Source: an uncultured bacterium
GTDB taxonomy: Bacteria; Planctomycetota; JAJSAM01; JAJVHW01
Assembly: GCA_937996235.1 (NCBI GenBank)
Contig: CALKVK010000032.1
Location: 1-64,000, forward strand
Direction of reading: 5' to 3'
DNA: 64,000 nt
The stretch's first letter is position 1; every line of letters begins with the position of its first letter. Positions 1-10,200 of the stretch are shown in pieces. The translations under genes and the position numbers were made by a program. The notes under the pieces are model-generated. The model was not told where the DNA came from, made no database searches, and saw nothing but the letters and a program-made list of their open reading frames with translations.

Positions 1-57
1 GGACAGACTCCTCCCCCTCAAGCGGGGATGTGTCCACGAAACCGGGGCAGGCTCAAC
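1..57 (-). mobile_element. Possible insertion-sequence terminus (partial, runs off left edge)
   Basis: Read on the minus strand, this stretch begins TTGAGCCTGCCCCGGTTTCG and continues with GTGGACACATCC. That pattern resembles the terminal inverted repeats of some IS3-type elements. It abruptly replaces the expected continuation of the intergenic repeat at about 58-75. The transposase would lie outside the window. The family assignment is recalled similarity only, so confidence is low. Confidence 0.3.
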
Positions 58-210
58 TCTCGCGTGCACCCACCAACACGCGAGGCGCGGCTCGTGCATC
101 GCACGAGACGTGCCCGCACGCCGGCGGCGTGGTGCTCGCGAGACGTGCGACCGAGGGGTCGGACGTCACCCGCGTAGGTCTTCGCACTCTCGCGAGCACC
201 CAACGTAGGA
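58..210 (-). repeat. Intergenic repeat, minus-orientation copy
   Basis: The reverse complement of this stretch closely matches the repeat units at 10681-11132. Shared blocks include the gtgcacgcgagagtgcg start, the ggtgacgtccg block, the tcgcacgtctcgcgagcacc block, and the end running into cgcctcgcgtgttggtggg. It lacks the gcttgc-tcc-gcaagc hairpin module present in the right-hand copies. It contains one near-complete unit plus the start of a second, cut off at about position 58. Together with 1-57 and 211-358, it fills the 358 bases ahead of the first gene. Confidence 0.75.
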
Positions 211-253
211 GTCAAGGGCACGAAGCGTGCTCCGCACGCTCCGTGCCCTTGAC
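211..253. repeat. Strong hairpin upstream of the first FG-GAP gene
   Basis: Arms of 20 bases (211-230 and 234-253) pair with a single G-U wobble around a 3-base loop (tcc). The core is AAGGGCAC...GTGCCCTT, the same core as the hairpin at 10624-10676. There is no T-tract. It lies about 105 bases before the start of the first FG-GAP gene, so it could be a terminator for transcription entering from the left, a leader structure, or simply the inner boundary of the repeat. Confidence 0.7.
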
Positions 254-358
254 CGGCGGAAGCGCCGAGATACGCTCGCACGGCGGGGCGCGCGTCCGCC
301 GGACACGCCCCCGCACGCAGCCTTCCGCCGTGCCCCGCTGGGGCAGTTCGGAGCCTCG

Positions 359-3300
359 ATGCCCCGGTCGTTCGCCGCGCTCGCGGTGGGCACGCTCGCG
401 CTCGTGGTCGCGCTCTCGTTCGCGTCGCCCGTCTCGGCGGCGCCGCACGGCCCGGCGGTCGGGAACAACCGCTACTCCACGGAGATCCGCGACGCGCGCG
501 GTGCGGCCGACACCGACGACTACGTCGCGCGGCTGCTCGCGGGCGAGCGTCTGAGCGTGGTCGTCACGGCGACGCGCAAGTCGGAGCTGCGCCCCGCGAT
601 CACGCTGGTGCGGCCCGACGGGAGCACGCTCGACGTCGCGGCGAAGGGGCGCCACGGCGGTCGCAGCGTCGTGCTGCGCAACGTCGCCGCGGACGCGACC
701 GGCCCGTGGACGGTGCGCGTCTCGGGCGAGGGCGGCACGCAGGGCGCGTACACGGTCACGTTCAAGATCCGTCCGGCGCAGCCGCTGCACGTGCGGCGCC
801 AGGATCTCGGCGGGGGCGCGCCGTCGGAGCGGACGCACGTCTTCGGCGGACTCGAGGGCGGCACGCTCGACGTCGCGCTGCGCTGGCGCGCGTCCGACGA
901 CCCGGTGCGTGTCCGCGCGCTGACCGACCCGGCGGGCGGGGACGTGCCCGGCACCGCCGGCCCGCTGGCCGCGGAGTTCGCGCTCGCCCGCACGAAGGCG
1001 ACGCTGCGCCACGCGCCGCTCGCCGCGGGCGACGGCGACTACTCTCTCGCCCTCGGCGTGGACGCCGGCCGCGCGCGCTACGCGCTCGACGTGCGTGTGA
1101 CGCCGCCCGCGCGGCCCGCCGGCCGACGCGTGACGGCGCTCGCCGCGGACGAGCCGTATCTCTTGCCGGTGGACGAGCCCGTGCGGGGCGTCGCGGGGCA
1201 GTCCGTCACGCTCCGCGGCGGTGGCTTCGCGACGGACGGCGTCCCGCGCGTGCTGTTCGACGGCGTCGAGGGCACGGCCGTGCGGGTCGCGGCGGGCGGC
1301 GGACAGCTCGACGTCGTCCCGCCCGCGCGCCCGGAGGGTTCGAACGTCGAGATCGCGGTGATCAACCCCGACGGGCAGGCCGCCGCGGCGGACGACTACT
1401 TCCACTACGCGGAGCCGCCGGTGCTCGACGCGTTGCTGCAGCTCGACGGCACGCCCGCGCTCGGCGGCGACACGCTGGGCGGGCAGACGTTCCGCGTCAC
1501 GGGCAGCGCGCTCCACCCGGAGCAGACGCTGCGCTTCGGCAGCGCGTACTCGATCGCCGTCGCGCGTGGGAACGCGGGCGAGCTCGTGGTGACGTCGCCC
1601 GCCGGCATCCCCGGCTTCGTGGACGTGCGCGTCGAGGACCCGTACGGGCGCGCGTCGGTGCACGCGCACCGCTTCGAGTACCGCGCCGCCCCGCGCTTCG
1701 CCGCGTCCCCGTACGACCCGCCGTTCGCGCCCGTGCAGGTGGCGGCCACCGTCACCGTGAGCGGCAGCGGCTTCGACGCGAGCGACGTGCTGCTGTTCGA
1801 CGGCGTCCCGACGGAGCGCACGCTCGAGGACGCGTCCACGTTCACGTTCGAGGTGCCGGCGCTGGAGGAGGGCGAGCACTCGGTCGCGCTGCGCGACCGC
1901 GTCGGCTCCGTCGTCGTCGGTCCCGTGTTCGCGGCGAAGGGCGCGCCGGAGCTGACCTCCGTGCGTGCCGTCGGCGGGGCCTACTCGCTGCCGGACGGCG
2001 CCCCGCTGCTCGGGGGCGCGGAGTTCGAGGCGACGGGGCGCGCGTTCCACGCGCTCGACGTCGTGACCCTCGGCGGCGCGCCGGTCACCGTGACGTCGCG
2101 CACCTTCACGACGTTCCGCTTCACGACGCCGCCCGGCGAGCCGGGTTCGCTGGAGCTCACGGTCACCGACGCGGCGAGCCAGGCCGCCTCGCTCCCGGAC
2201 GCCGTGCGGCGCTTCGGCCTCGCCGACGCGACCGCGGGGCGCGTGCCCGCCGGCTCCGCCGTGGACGACCTCTCCGCGTGGCGCGGCGCACTCGGCGACC
2301 TCGACGGCGACGGCTCCGACGACGACCTGGTCCTGACGTCGTACGGCTACTACAAGGACAACGTCTACCGTGGCAGCCGCGCCGGCACCGGCAACGGCAA
2401 CGCGAACGCCGTCGGCACGCGCGCGGCGAAGACGCGCATCCTCTTCGGCGGTGCCGACGGCGTGCTGACCGACGCCACCGACGCGCACTTCCCGGCCGGC
2501 GGGCAGAGCACGTTCCTCGGCGACGACTGGAACGGCATGGCCGTCGCGCTCGGCGACCTCGACGGCGCGAACGGCGCGGACATCGTGGTCGGCGGCGTGG
2601 GCCCCGACTACACGACGCTCTCCGACGTCCGCATCTTCCGCAACCAGGGCTCCGGCGACTTCGCGGCCGAGACCACCGACCCGCTGCCGACCAGCTACCT
2701 GCCGTACCTCGTCGCGTACGACGAGAACGGACAGTCGCATCCCGTGTTCACGCCGCGCGCCGTGCAGGGTCTGCCGAGCGCGCTCGCGATCGGCGACATC
2801 GACAGCGACGGCGACGCGGACGTGATCGTGGGCCGCGACTGGTACGACCAGACGTACGCGTACATCGACCCGCGCTACGTCGACGTCTCCTCGACGCCCG
2901 CGTACGTCTACTCGGCCGACGCCTACAACTATCCCTCGTACACCTTCTACTACTACGCCGCGACGCAGGTCTTCCGGAACGGCCTCGCCACCGGTGCCGG
3001 CTGGAGCGACGTCACCGCGACCGCGCTGCCCTCGGCCGGCAGCAGCGCCGCGCCGACCGTGCCCGCGTTCCATGCGCGCGACCTCGCGCTCGGCGATCTC
3101 GACGGCGACGGCGACCTCGACCTCGTCGTCGGCTGGGACGACCCGCTGAGCGTCACGCCGTACGCGCTGTACAGCCGCCGCGAGACGGCGCGGGTCGCGA
3201 CGCGCGTGCTGACCAACGACGGCGCCGGGCACTTCACCGACGTCACCTCGTCGTGGCTGCCCGCCGGCGCCGCGCCGGAGTTCTGGCAGGCGGCGCGCGT

Positions 3301-3838
3301 CGCGCTCGTCGATCTCGACGGCGACGCCGTCGCGGCGACGCAGTCCGCGCCCGCCAACCCCGACCTCGACCTGGTCCTGCTCCTGCCGAAGTCCGTGGAT
3401 GCGTACCTCGGCACGCCGACGTTCACGCGCTCCGCGCTGCGCATCCTGCGCAACGACGCGGGCCACTTCACCGACGTCACCGCGAGCGCGCTCCCGGCGC
3501 TGCCGACGGATTCGAACGACAACTTCCGCGGCAGCGCGCTCCTCGTGCGCGACCTCGACGGCGACGGGCGGCCGGACATCCTCGTCGGGACCACCGAGCC
3601 GCTGCGCGACACCGGCGGCACGCGCATCCGGGCCACGCGCCTCCTGCTCGGCGGGCCCGGCCTGCAGTTCCGTCGCGGCGACGCGTTCCTGCCCGCGGCC
3701 ACCGTGGACTCGGGCGAGGCCGACGAGCTGCTCCTCGGCGACCTCGCGGGGTCCCCGATCCTCCTCCGCCTGAGCGAGACGCCGCCCGCGGCGTCGCCGG
3801 GCGGCGCCGTGCTCCGCGCCGACGAGACGCGGCGCTGA
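359..3838 (+). CDS. Secreted FG-GAP/VCBS and TIG-domain protein, tandem paralogue 1
   Basis: The product is 1159 residues. ATG at 359 is preceded by GGAG (350-353) and opens a Sec signal peptide ending near SPVSAAP. A PPC-like beta domain follows. From about residue 265 to 620 there are four TIG/IPT-like immunoglobulin folds (for example VTLRGGGFATDG and VTVSGSGFDASD). From about 640 to the end there are FG-GAP repeats with Ca-binding DxDxDG loops, such as LGDLDGDG, IGDIDSDGDAD and LGDLDGDGDLDLVVG. This is the layout of extracellular adhesion or matrix proteins; no catalytic domain is visible. It is the first of three tandem paralogues (next start 151 bases on). Its C-terminus, LRADETRR, departs from the LRVxDWLR ending of the other two. 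The family call is firm; the biological role is unknown. Confidence 0.88.
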   Translation: MPRSFAALAVGTLALVVALSFASPVSAAPHGPAVGNNRYSTEIRDARGAADTDDYVARLLAGERLSVVVTATRKSELRPAITLVRPDGSTLDVAAKGRHGGRSVVLRNVAADATGPWTVRVSGEGGTQGAYTVTFKIRPAQPLHVRRQDLGGGAPSERTHVFGGLEGGTLDVALRWRASDDPVRVRALTDPAGGDVPGTAGPLAAEFALARTKATLRHAPLAAGDGDYSLALGVDAGRARYALDVRVTPPARPAGRRVTALAADEPYLLPVDEPVRGVAGQSVTLRGGGFATDGVPRVLFDGVEGTAVRVAAGGGQLDVVPPARPEGSNVEIAVINPDGQAAAADDYFHYAEPPVLDALLQLDGTPALGGDTLGGQTFRVTGSALHPEQTLRFGSAYSIAVARGNAGELVVTSPAGIPGFVDVRVEDPYGRASVHAHRFEYRAAPRFAASPYDPPFAPVQVAATVTVSGSGFDASDVLLFDGVPTERTLEDASTFTFEVPALEEGEHSVALRDRVGSVVVGPVFAAKGAPELTSVRAVGGAYSLPDGAPLLGGAEFEATGRAFHALDVVTLGGAPVTVTSRTFTTFRFTTPPGEPGSLELTVTDAASQAASLPDAVRRFGLADATAGRVPAGSAVDDLSAWRGALGDLDGDGSDDDLVLTSYGYYKDNVYRGSRAGTGNGNANAVGTRAAKTRILFGGADGVLTDATDAHFPAGGQSTFLGDDWNGMAVALGDLDGANGADIVVGGVGPDYTTLSDVRIFRNQGSGDFAAETTDPLPTSYLPYLVAYDENGQSHPVFTPRAVQGLPSALAIGDIDSDGDADVIVGRDWYDQTYAYIDPRYVDVSSTPAYVYSADAYNYPSYTFYYYAATQVFRNGLATGAGWSDVTATALPSAGSSAAPTVPAFHARDLALGDLDGDGDLDLVVGWDDPLSVTPYALYSRRETARVATRVLTNDGAGHFTDVTSSWLPAGAAPEFWQAARVALVDLDGDAVAATQSAPANPDLDLVLLLPKSVDAYLGTPTFTRSALRILRNDAGHFTDVTASALPALPTDSNDNFRGSALLVRDLDGDGRPDILVGTTEPLRDTGGTRIRATRLLLGGPGLQFRRGDAFLPAATVDSGEADELLLGDLAGSPILLRLSETPPAASPGGAVLRADETRR

Positions 3839-3895
3839 CGGCTGCGCGGCAGTCCGCCCGGCGGGCACCGACCTTCCGCGGGGTGCGAGCGGGGC

Positions 3896-3901
3896 TATCA
3901 T
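3896..3901 (+). promoter_or_regulatory. Candidate -10 element (TATCAT) of FG-GAP gene 2
   Basis: TATCAT lies in a GGGGCTATCATCGG context about 90 bases ahead of the gene and is the most AT-rich spot in the 151-base gap. No convincing -35 is seen. The same GGCTAYNNT context recurs before several other genes in the window. Confidence 0.35.
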
Positions 3902-3989
3902 CGGCCGCGCGGGACCTCGGGGGCACGGCATGGCGGCGCGCACGCGCGCCGCGCAGGTCCGCGCCTTGGCCGGCCCGCGAGGAGACCGC

Positions 3990-6900
3990 ATGACGATGCT
4001 CCCGTCCGCCGCGCGCCTGGCCCTGTGCGTCTCGCTCGCCGCGCTCTGCGTGCCGCCGGCCGCGCACGCGGCCGACACCGTCGGCCTGCCGCTCGGCAAC
4101 GTCACGTACGAGGCCGAGATCGCGACGCTGACGGAGCAGCCCGACACCGACGACTTCAGCGCCGTCCTGGCGCGCGGCGAGTCGTTCTCGGCGAAGGTGC
4201 AGGTCGGCAAGAAGTCCGCGCTGCGCCTGGACGTCGGGGTGTTCGACCCGGACGGCGTCGACCGCACCGCCGAGGTCGGCCTCAAGGTGAAGAAGGACGG
4301 CGTGCGCGTGCAGTTCAAGCCGTTCACGGCGGACCGCACCGGCCGCTGGACGGTGCGCGTCGCCGGTCGCGACGGGACCGAGGGCGACTACTCCGCGAAG
4401 TTCGCCGTGCGCCCGGGGGCGTCGCTCTCGCTCAAGAACCAGCGCCTCGGCGGCAGCGACCCCGCGACGCGCGCCCACGAGTTCGAGGCGGTCGACGGCG
4501 CGCGGCTCGACGCGGCGCTCAAGTGGAGCGGCAAGGGCGACGCGGCGCGCGTCACCGACGTGCGCGGCCCGCTCGGCACCGTCTCCGGCCTGTTCGGCGA
4601 GTCCACCGCGTTCGTGCTGAAGGGCACGAAGGAGACGCTCTCCGCGCATCCGCTCGATGCGGGCGACGGCACGTACGCGCTCGAGGTCTCGAGCGACGGC
4701 AGCACGGTCTACGCTCTGAAGCTGAAGGTCACGCCGCCCGTGCGCGCGGCGGGACGCGTCAGCGTCACGTCGATCACGGACCCGCACCTCGACCCGCTCG
4801 CCGCGCCCCGCGAGGGGGCCGCGGGGACGGCGCTCCGGATCACGGGACGCAACTTCTCGATCTCGCCGCTCCCGCTCGTCTACTTCGGCCCGTACAAGGC
4901 GCTCGTGCAGGCCGTGGGCGGCGCGCGCGACACGATCGACGTGATCCTGCCGCAGGCGCCCGGCGGCAGCACGCAGCCGCTCTTCGTCGCGAACGCCGAC
5001 GGGCAGTCGGCCTTCCACGCGGACTACGTGCACTTCGTGCCGGAGGCGGGGATCGACGCGGTCACCGTCGTCTCCGGGCCCACGCTCGGCGGCAGCACCG
5101 TGCACTTGGACGGCGGCACGGTGGTCGAGGTGACGGGCCACGACTTCCTCGCGAGCGACGTCGTGCGGCTCGGCGGCGTGCAGCTCGTGCGCTCCGCGGC
5201 GACCGGCACGTCGTTCCGCATCACGGTCCCCGCCGGTGCGCCGGGGAAGGCGGCGCTGACGCTCACCGACGCGTTCGGGCGCGTGCAGACCGTGAACGAC
5301 GCCGTGCACAGGGTCGGCTTCCGCGCCGCGACCGACGACCACCTGCCCGCGCCGAGCGCGGTGGACTCGTACACGGGCTGGGCGGTGGCGCTCGGCGACC
5401 TCGACCAGGACGGCCGCCGCGACGACCTCGTCGTCACGACCTACAACGCGTACTCCCGTCCGTACGTCGAGTACGACAGCCCGCTGCCGAGCAGCGTGCG
5501 GCTCACGGTCAACCCCGTCGGCACGCGCGCCGAGTACACGCGCGTCTTCATCGGCGACCGCTACGGCGTGCTCACCGACCGCACCGCCGCCGGCATCCCC
5601 GAGGCCGGCTCCGACGCGACGGGCTTCGAGGACTGGAACGGGCTCGCGGTCGCCATCGGCGACATCGACGGCCGCGACGGCGCGGACATCGTGCTCGGCG
5701 GCGGCGCGGGCGGCGGCGACGACAGCTACGACTTCGAGCAGCTGCGCATCCTGACGAGCCGGCGCTACGGGCGGTTCGCGATCACGACGGGTCTGCTGCC
5801 GAAGTGGCCGCGCAACCTCACGGGCACGACCGCGGTGGACGAGCGCTACGTGCCGCCGGAGGTGACGGAGGATCCGCCGCCGGACCCGACGGGCAACGAG
5901 CCCGTCGGCGTGTGGCGCATCGCGGGGCCGCGCCGCGGTCCGGCGGTCGTCAACTGCCTCGCGCTCGGCGACCTCGACGGCGACGGCGACCTCGAGATCG
6001 TCGCGGGCTCACCCGGCACCGGGTTCCGCAACGTCTACATCGACCCGTCGCCGATCGACTACTCGCGGACGCCGCCGTACATCCGGCAGGCCGACGTGCA
6101 CTACCTGAGCGAGGGCCGCTACTACTCCGGCACGCGTGTCTTCGACAACCACCTCGAGAGCGCGCCCGGCTTCGACGACGTGACGGAGGACGTGCTGCCG
6201 TCGGCGGGAACGCTCGCGAACCCGGGAGCCGTCGCCTATCCGGCGCGCTGGCTCGTGCTCGGCGACGTGGACGGCGACCTCGACCTCGACCTCGTCGTCA
6301 CGTGGAGCAACCCGAACGGCCTGATCCCCGCGTCGGCGAAGGACAACTTCGGGTTCGTGCAGCCGTTCTCGCACGGCAACTACATCTACAAGTACACGCC
6401 TGCGACGGCGCAGCCCGTGATCGCGACGCGCGTGCTCGTCAACGACGGCAGCGGCAACTTCACGGACGAGACGGACCAGCGCATGCCCGCCGCGTCGGGC
6501 GCCGAGTACTGGCAGGCGAACCGCGTCGCGCTCGCCGACCTCGACGGCGACGGCGACCAGGACATGGTGCTGCTGCACATGCGCCACCTCGACGCGTTCC
6601 GCAACCAGACGAACCTGGTGGGCGCGACCTCCCTGCGCGTGCTCCGCAACGACGAGGGCGTGTTCACCGACATGACGGCGACGGCCCTGCCGCCGCTGCC
6701 CGCCGGCCACCCGCCGCTGCGCGGCCGCGCGCTCGCGGTGGGGGACGTCGACGGCGACGGGTTCCCCGAGATCGTGGTGGGCACGCAGGACCCGCGCAAG
6801 GACGGCTCCGGTGCGACGCTCCGCTCGACGGTGATCCTCTGGGGCGGTCCCGCACTCGCGTTCTCGTACCACGACGCGTTCTCGGTCGCGCCCGGCGTCG

Positions 6901-7037
6901 ACTCGGGCGAGGTGAACGCGATCCTGTTCGCGGACTTCGAGCGCGACGGCGTGCCGGCGCTCGTGCTGCTCTCGGGGCACCTGCCCGTCAACGCCGACGG
7001 CGGCGCGCGGCTGCGCGTCGAGGACTGGCTGCGCTGA
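3990..7037 (+). CDS. Secreted FG-GAP/VCBS and TIG-domain protein, tandem paralogue 2
   Basis: The product is 1015 residues. ATG at 3990 has GGAG at 3981-3984; an in-frame upstream start at 3930 lacks the signal-peptide context. The signal peptide ends near AAHAADTV. The N-terminal PPC-like domain parallels paralogue 1 (DTDDF, GRWTVRVAGRDGTEGDY). Only two TIG-like folds are evident (about residues 260-455) against four in its neighbours, which explains the shorter length. FG-GAP repeats with DxDxDG calcium loops run from about 465 to the end. The C-terminus, LRVEDWLR, matches paralogue 3. Probably an exported surface or matrix protein; no enzyme motif is seen. Confidence 0.88.
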   Translation: MTMLPSAARLALCVSLAALCVPPAAHAADTVGLPLGNVTYEAEIATLTEQPDTDDFSAVLARGESFSAKVQVGKKSALRLDVGVFDPDGVDRTAEVGLKVKKDGVRVQFKPFTADRTGRWTVRVAGRDGTEGDYSAKFAVRPGASLSLKNQRLGGSDPATRAHEFEAVDGARLDAALKWSGKGDAARVTDVRGPLGTVSGLFGESTAFVLKGTKETLSAHPLDAGDGTYALEVSSDGSTVYALKLKVTPPVRAAGRVSVTSITDPHLDPLAAPREGAAGTALRITGRNFSISPLPLVYFGPYKALVQAVGGARDTIDVILPQAPGGSTQPLFVANADGQSAFHADYVHFVPEAGIDAVTVVSGPTLGGSTVHLDGGTVVEVTGHDFLASDVVRLGGVQLVRSAATGTSFRITVPAGAPGKAALTLTDAFGRVQTVNDAVHRVGFRAATDDHLPAPSAVDSYTGWAVALGDLDQDGRRDDLVVTTYNAYSRPYVEYDSPLPSSVRLTVNPVGTRAEYTRVFIGDRYGVLTDRTAAGIPEAGSDATGFEDWNGLAVAIGDIDGRDGADIVLGGGAGGGDDSYDFEQLRILTSRRYGRFAITTGLLPKWPRNLTGTTAVDERYVPPEVTEDPPPDPTGNEPVGVWRIAGPRRGPAVVNCLALGDLDGDGDLEIVAGSPGTGFRNVYIDPSPIDYSRTPPYIRQADVHYLSEGRYYSGTRVFDNHLESAPGFDDVTEDVLPSAGTLANPGAVAYPARWLVLGDVDGDLDLDLVVTWSNPNGLIPASAKDNFGFVQPFSHGNYIYKYTPATAQPVIATRVLVNDGSGNFTDETDQRMPAASGAEYWQANRVALADLDGDGDQDMVLLHMRHLDAFRNQTNLVGATSLRVLRNDEGVFTDMTATALPPLPAGHPPLRGRALAVGDVDGDGFPEIVVGTQDPRKDGSGATLRSTVILWGGPALAFSYHDAFSVAPGVDSGEVNAILFADFERDGVPALVLLSGHLPVNADGGARLRVEDWLR

Positions 7038-7057
7038 GGTCCCGAGCGCCGGGCCCC

Positions 7058-7086
7058 TTGACGCTCCTGCACGCGCGGCCTACCTT
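7058..7086 (+). promoter_or_regulatory. Sigma-70-type promoter of FG-GAP gene 3
   Basis: TTGACG (7058-7063) and TACCTT (7081-7086) are separated by exactly 17 bases, a good housekeeping-sigma arrangement. Transcription would start near 7093 and leave a leader of about 110 bases before ATG 7204. It shows that the third paralogue can be transcribed independently of gene 2, which ends at 7037. Confidence 0.6.
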
Positions 7087-7203
7087 GCGCTGCGCAGCGC
7101 GACGCGGGCCCGCGGGCCCCGCGCCCGTCGCGGGGGTTGCGACGGGAGCGTGCGTTCCCGAGCGGGGGCCGGGCACGCGGCGGAGCGCGGTGACGCACCG
7201 CCC

Positions 7204-10200
7204 ATGACCCGCGCCAGCCGCCCCCGATCGCGCCTCCTGCCGCTCGTCCTCGCCTTCGCCCTCACGTGCGTCGCCGCGCACGCGGGGACCGCGGAGCCGG
7301 TGGGGCCGCCGTTCGGCCACACGACCTACAAGGGCGAGGTCCGCCGCGGTCCGGACGGCGAGCGCGACGAGGACGTGTTCACGGCGCGCCTCGTCGCCGG
7401 CGAGCGGCTCTCGGTCACCGTCAGGAGTCCGTTCCAGTCGCCGCTCTTCCCGGAGCTCGTGGTGCGCGACCCGAGCGGCGCCGACCGCACGGCCGAGGCG
7501 GCGCCGAAGTCGCTCGGCATCGGCAAGAAGCTCGCGTTCCGCAACCTGACGCTCGACGCGACGGGCCTGTGGACCGTCACGGTGCGCGGCAGCTTCGACA
7601 CCGAGGGGCCGTACTCGATCGCGTTCGACGTCGCGCCGCCGCCCGCCGCGAGCGTCCGCGCCGACCAGCTCGGCGGCGAGGGCGGGGCGTCGGGTCGTGT
7701 CGCGTTCGAGGCCGTCGACGGCGCGCAGCTCGACGCCGCGATCTCGTGGCCGCGCGGCTCGGCGGGCGCGCGTATCGTCGCGATCGAGGACCCCGCCGGC
7801 CGACCGGTGCTCGCCGACGGGACCGGCGCGGCGGACGCGGCGCGCGTCGGCAGGAAGGGCGCGAAGCTCAAGCACTTCCCGCTGAGCGGCGGGGCGGGCA
7901 CGTACACGCTCGTCCTCGCGCCGGTCGCAGCGCCCGTGGACGCGCGCGTGAAGCTGCGCGTGACGCCGCCGCCGCGGCCGACGGGCACGAAGCGCCTCTC
8001 CGACCAGGAGCCGCACCTGACGCGCCCGGGCGTCGGCACGATCTTCGGCGTCGAGGGGCGCCGCATCCGGCTCGACGGCTGGTACTTCTCGACGGCCGGA
8101 CTGCCGACGGTGCTGTTCGGCACGGCGCGCGGGCGCGAGGTGCTCGTGGACCCGTCGGGCGGGTTCCTCGAGGTCGGCGTGCCGCCCGGCGAGGACGACA
8201 CGACCGTCGCCGTCTACGTCATCAACCCCGACGGCCAGGGCGCGTCGCAGGACGACCTCTTCTACTACGTGCCGGAGCCCACCCTCACGGGTATCACCGA
8301 CGCGCTCGGCGGGCCGGCGCCGGGCGGATCGACCGCGGGCGGCGCGACCGTGCGGCTGCAGGGCACGTACTTCCGCAGCGGGCAGCTCGTGCGATTCGGC
8401 GACGCGCCCGACGTCGTGCCGATCCTGCGCGGCGCGGAGCTGGAGCTTCGCACGCCGCCGCACGCCGTCGGCAGCGTGGCCGTGCGGATCGTGGACGGCT
8501 ACGGACACGAGGCCGTCGCGCCGTTCCTCTACGAGTTCAAGGACCCGCCGACCTTCGACTCGGCGCCGTTCGCGCCGGCCGTCGCACGCGCCGACGGCAC
8601 CACGAACGTCATCGTGCACGGCAGCGCGTTCGAGGAGACGGACACGCTGGAGTTCGACGGTGTGCCGGTCGCGCACCTGCACGTGGCCGCGACGCTCGCG
8701 AGCTTCGTCCCGCCCTCGGGCACCGACGACGAGCACGCGGTCGAGATCGTGGACCGCTTCGGACTGCGCTCGGGCGTGCGCGAGCTGCGGCTCAAGCCCG
8801 CCGGGCAGATCGCGTCGGTCGCCGCCATCGGAGGCGCGCAGCTCGGCGCGACCGAGATCTCCGTGCACGGCGACGCGCTCGTCCGCATCGACGGCACGTC
8901 GTTCGACGTGCACGACACCGTCGCCTGCGCGGGCAGCACCATCGGTCCGTCGCTCGCGACGACCACGCGGATCGAGTTCACGACGCGCGCGTCGACGACG
9001 ACCGGTGCGGTCGACGTGCGCGTGACCGATGCCGTCGGGCAGAGCGCGACGGCGACCGCCGCGCTGCAGCTCGTCGGGGCGCTCGACCGCACGTCCACGC
9101 GCGCCCCTGCGCGCACGTCGGTGGACGACCGCTCCGCGCTGCGCGCGGCGCTCGGCGACCTCGACGGCGACGGCGCCGTCGACGACGTCGTGCTCGTCTC
9201 GCAGGGCTCGTCGCCCGGAACGCGGGGCGAGCGGCTGCGGCTCCTCGTCGGCGGGAGCGGCGCTCTCGCGGACGCGACGGCGACCGGCATCCCGGCGGCC
9301 GGCTCCGACGACTGGCGCGGGTCCGCTCTCGCGCTGGGCGACGTCGACGCCACGAACGGCACCGACGTGCTCGTGGCGGGCGTGCCGCCGAGCGCGAACA
9401 CGATCGGCGAGCTGCGCCTCTTCCGCAACGGCGGCAGCGCCGTCTTCAGCGTCGACACGACGGCCGTCCCCGGCTCGACGTACCGGGCCGCGATCGTCGC
9501 GGTGGACGAGGAGGAGACGGAGCACGAGGTCATCTCCGTGCGCACGCCGGCCGGCGCGCCCACGGCGCTCGTGCTCGGCGACCTCGACGGCGACGGGGAC
9601 CTGGACGTCGTGATGGGTCGCGACCGCTACGAGTCGCGGCACCTCGGCGTCGATCCGGCGTACGTGGACACGACCGGCACGCCGTTCACGGTGAGCGCGG
9701 CCGACGCCGCCGCGTACGACCGCGACCTGACCGTCTACTACTCCGCGACGCGGGTGCTCGAGAACCGCCTCGACACGGAGGGCGCGTTCGTGGACGTCAC
9801 GGACGACGTGCTGCCGTCCGTGGGCGACTCCGCGTCGAGCGCCGTCCCCGCGTTCCACGCGCGCGACGTCGCGCTCGGCGACCTCGACGGGGACGGCGAC
9901 CTCGACCTCGTCGTCGCGTGGGACGACCCGGCGACCGTGACGCCGGCCGACCGCGCCGCGGGCGGCGACGTGGACGGCGCGCAGCTCGCGACGCGCATCC
10001 TGCTGAACGACGGGAGCGGCGTGTTCACCGACGCGACCTCGAGCTGGCTGCCCGCGGGTGCGCACCCGGAGTGGTACCAGGCGTCGCGCATCCTCCTCGT
10101 CGACCTCGACGGCGACGCGACGTCCACCGACCCGGACCTCGACCTCGTGCTGGTCCACGCGCAGGGCGTCGATGCGTACGAGGGCCCCCCCGGCAGCAAC

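Noticed and set aside
212..4339. Long minus-strand open frame of 1375 codons opposite the first two FG-GAP genes.
   Set aside because: It runs antisense to strong FG-GAP/TIG domain homology and reads as Arg/Ala/Gly/Val-rich shadow protein. Several similar frames occur in this GC-rich DNA.
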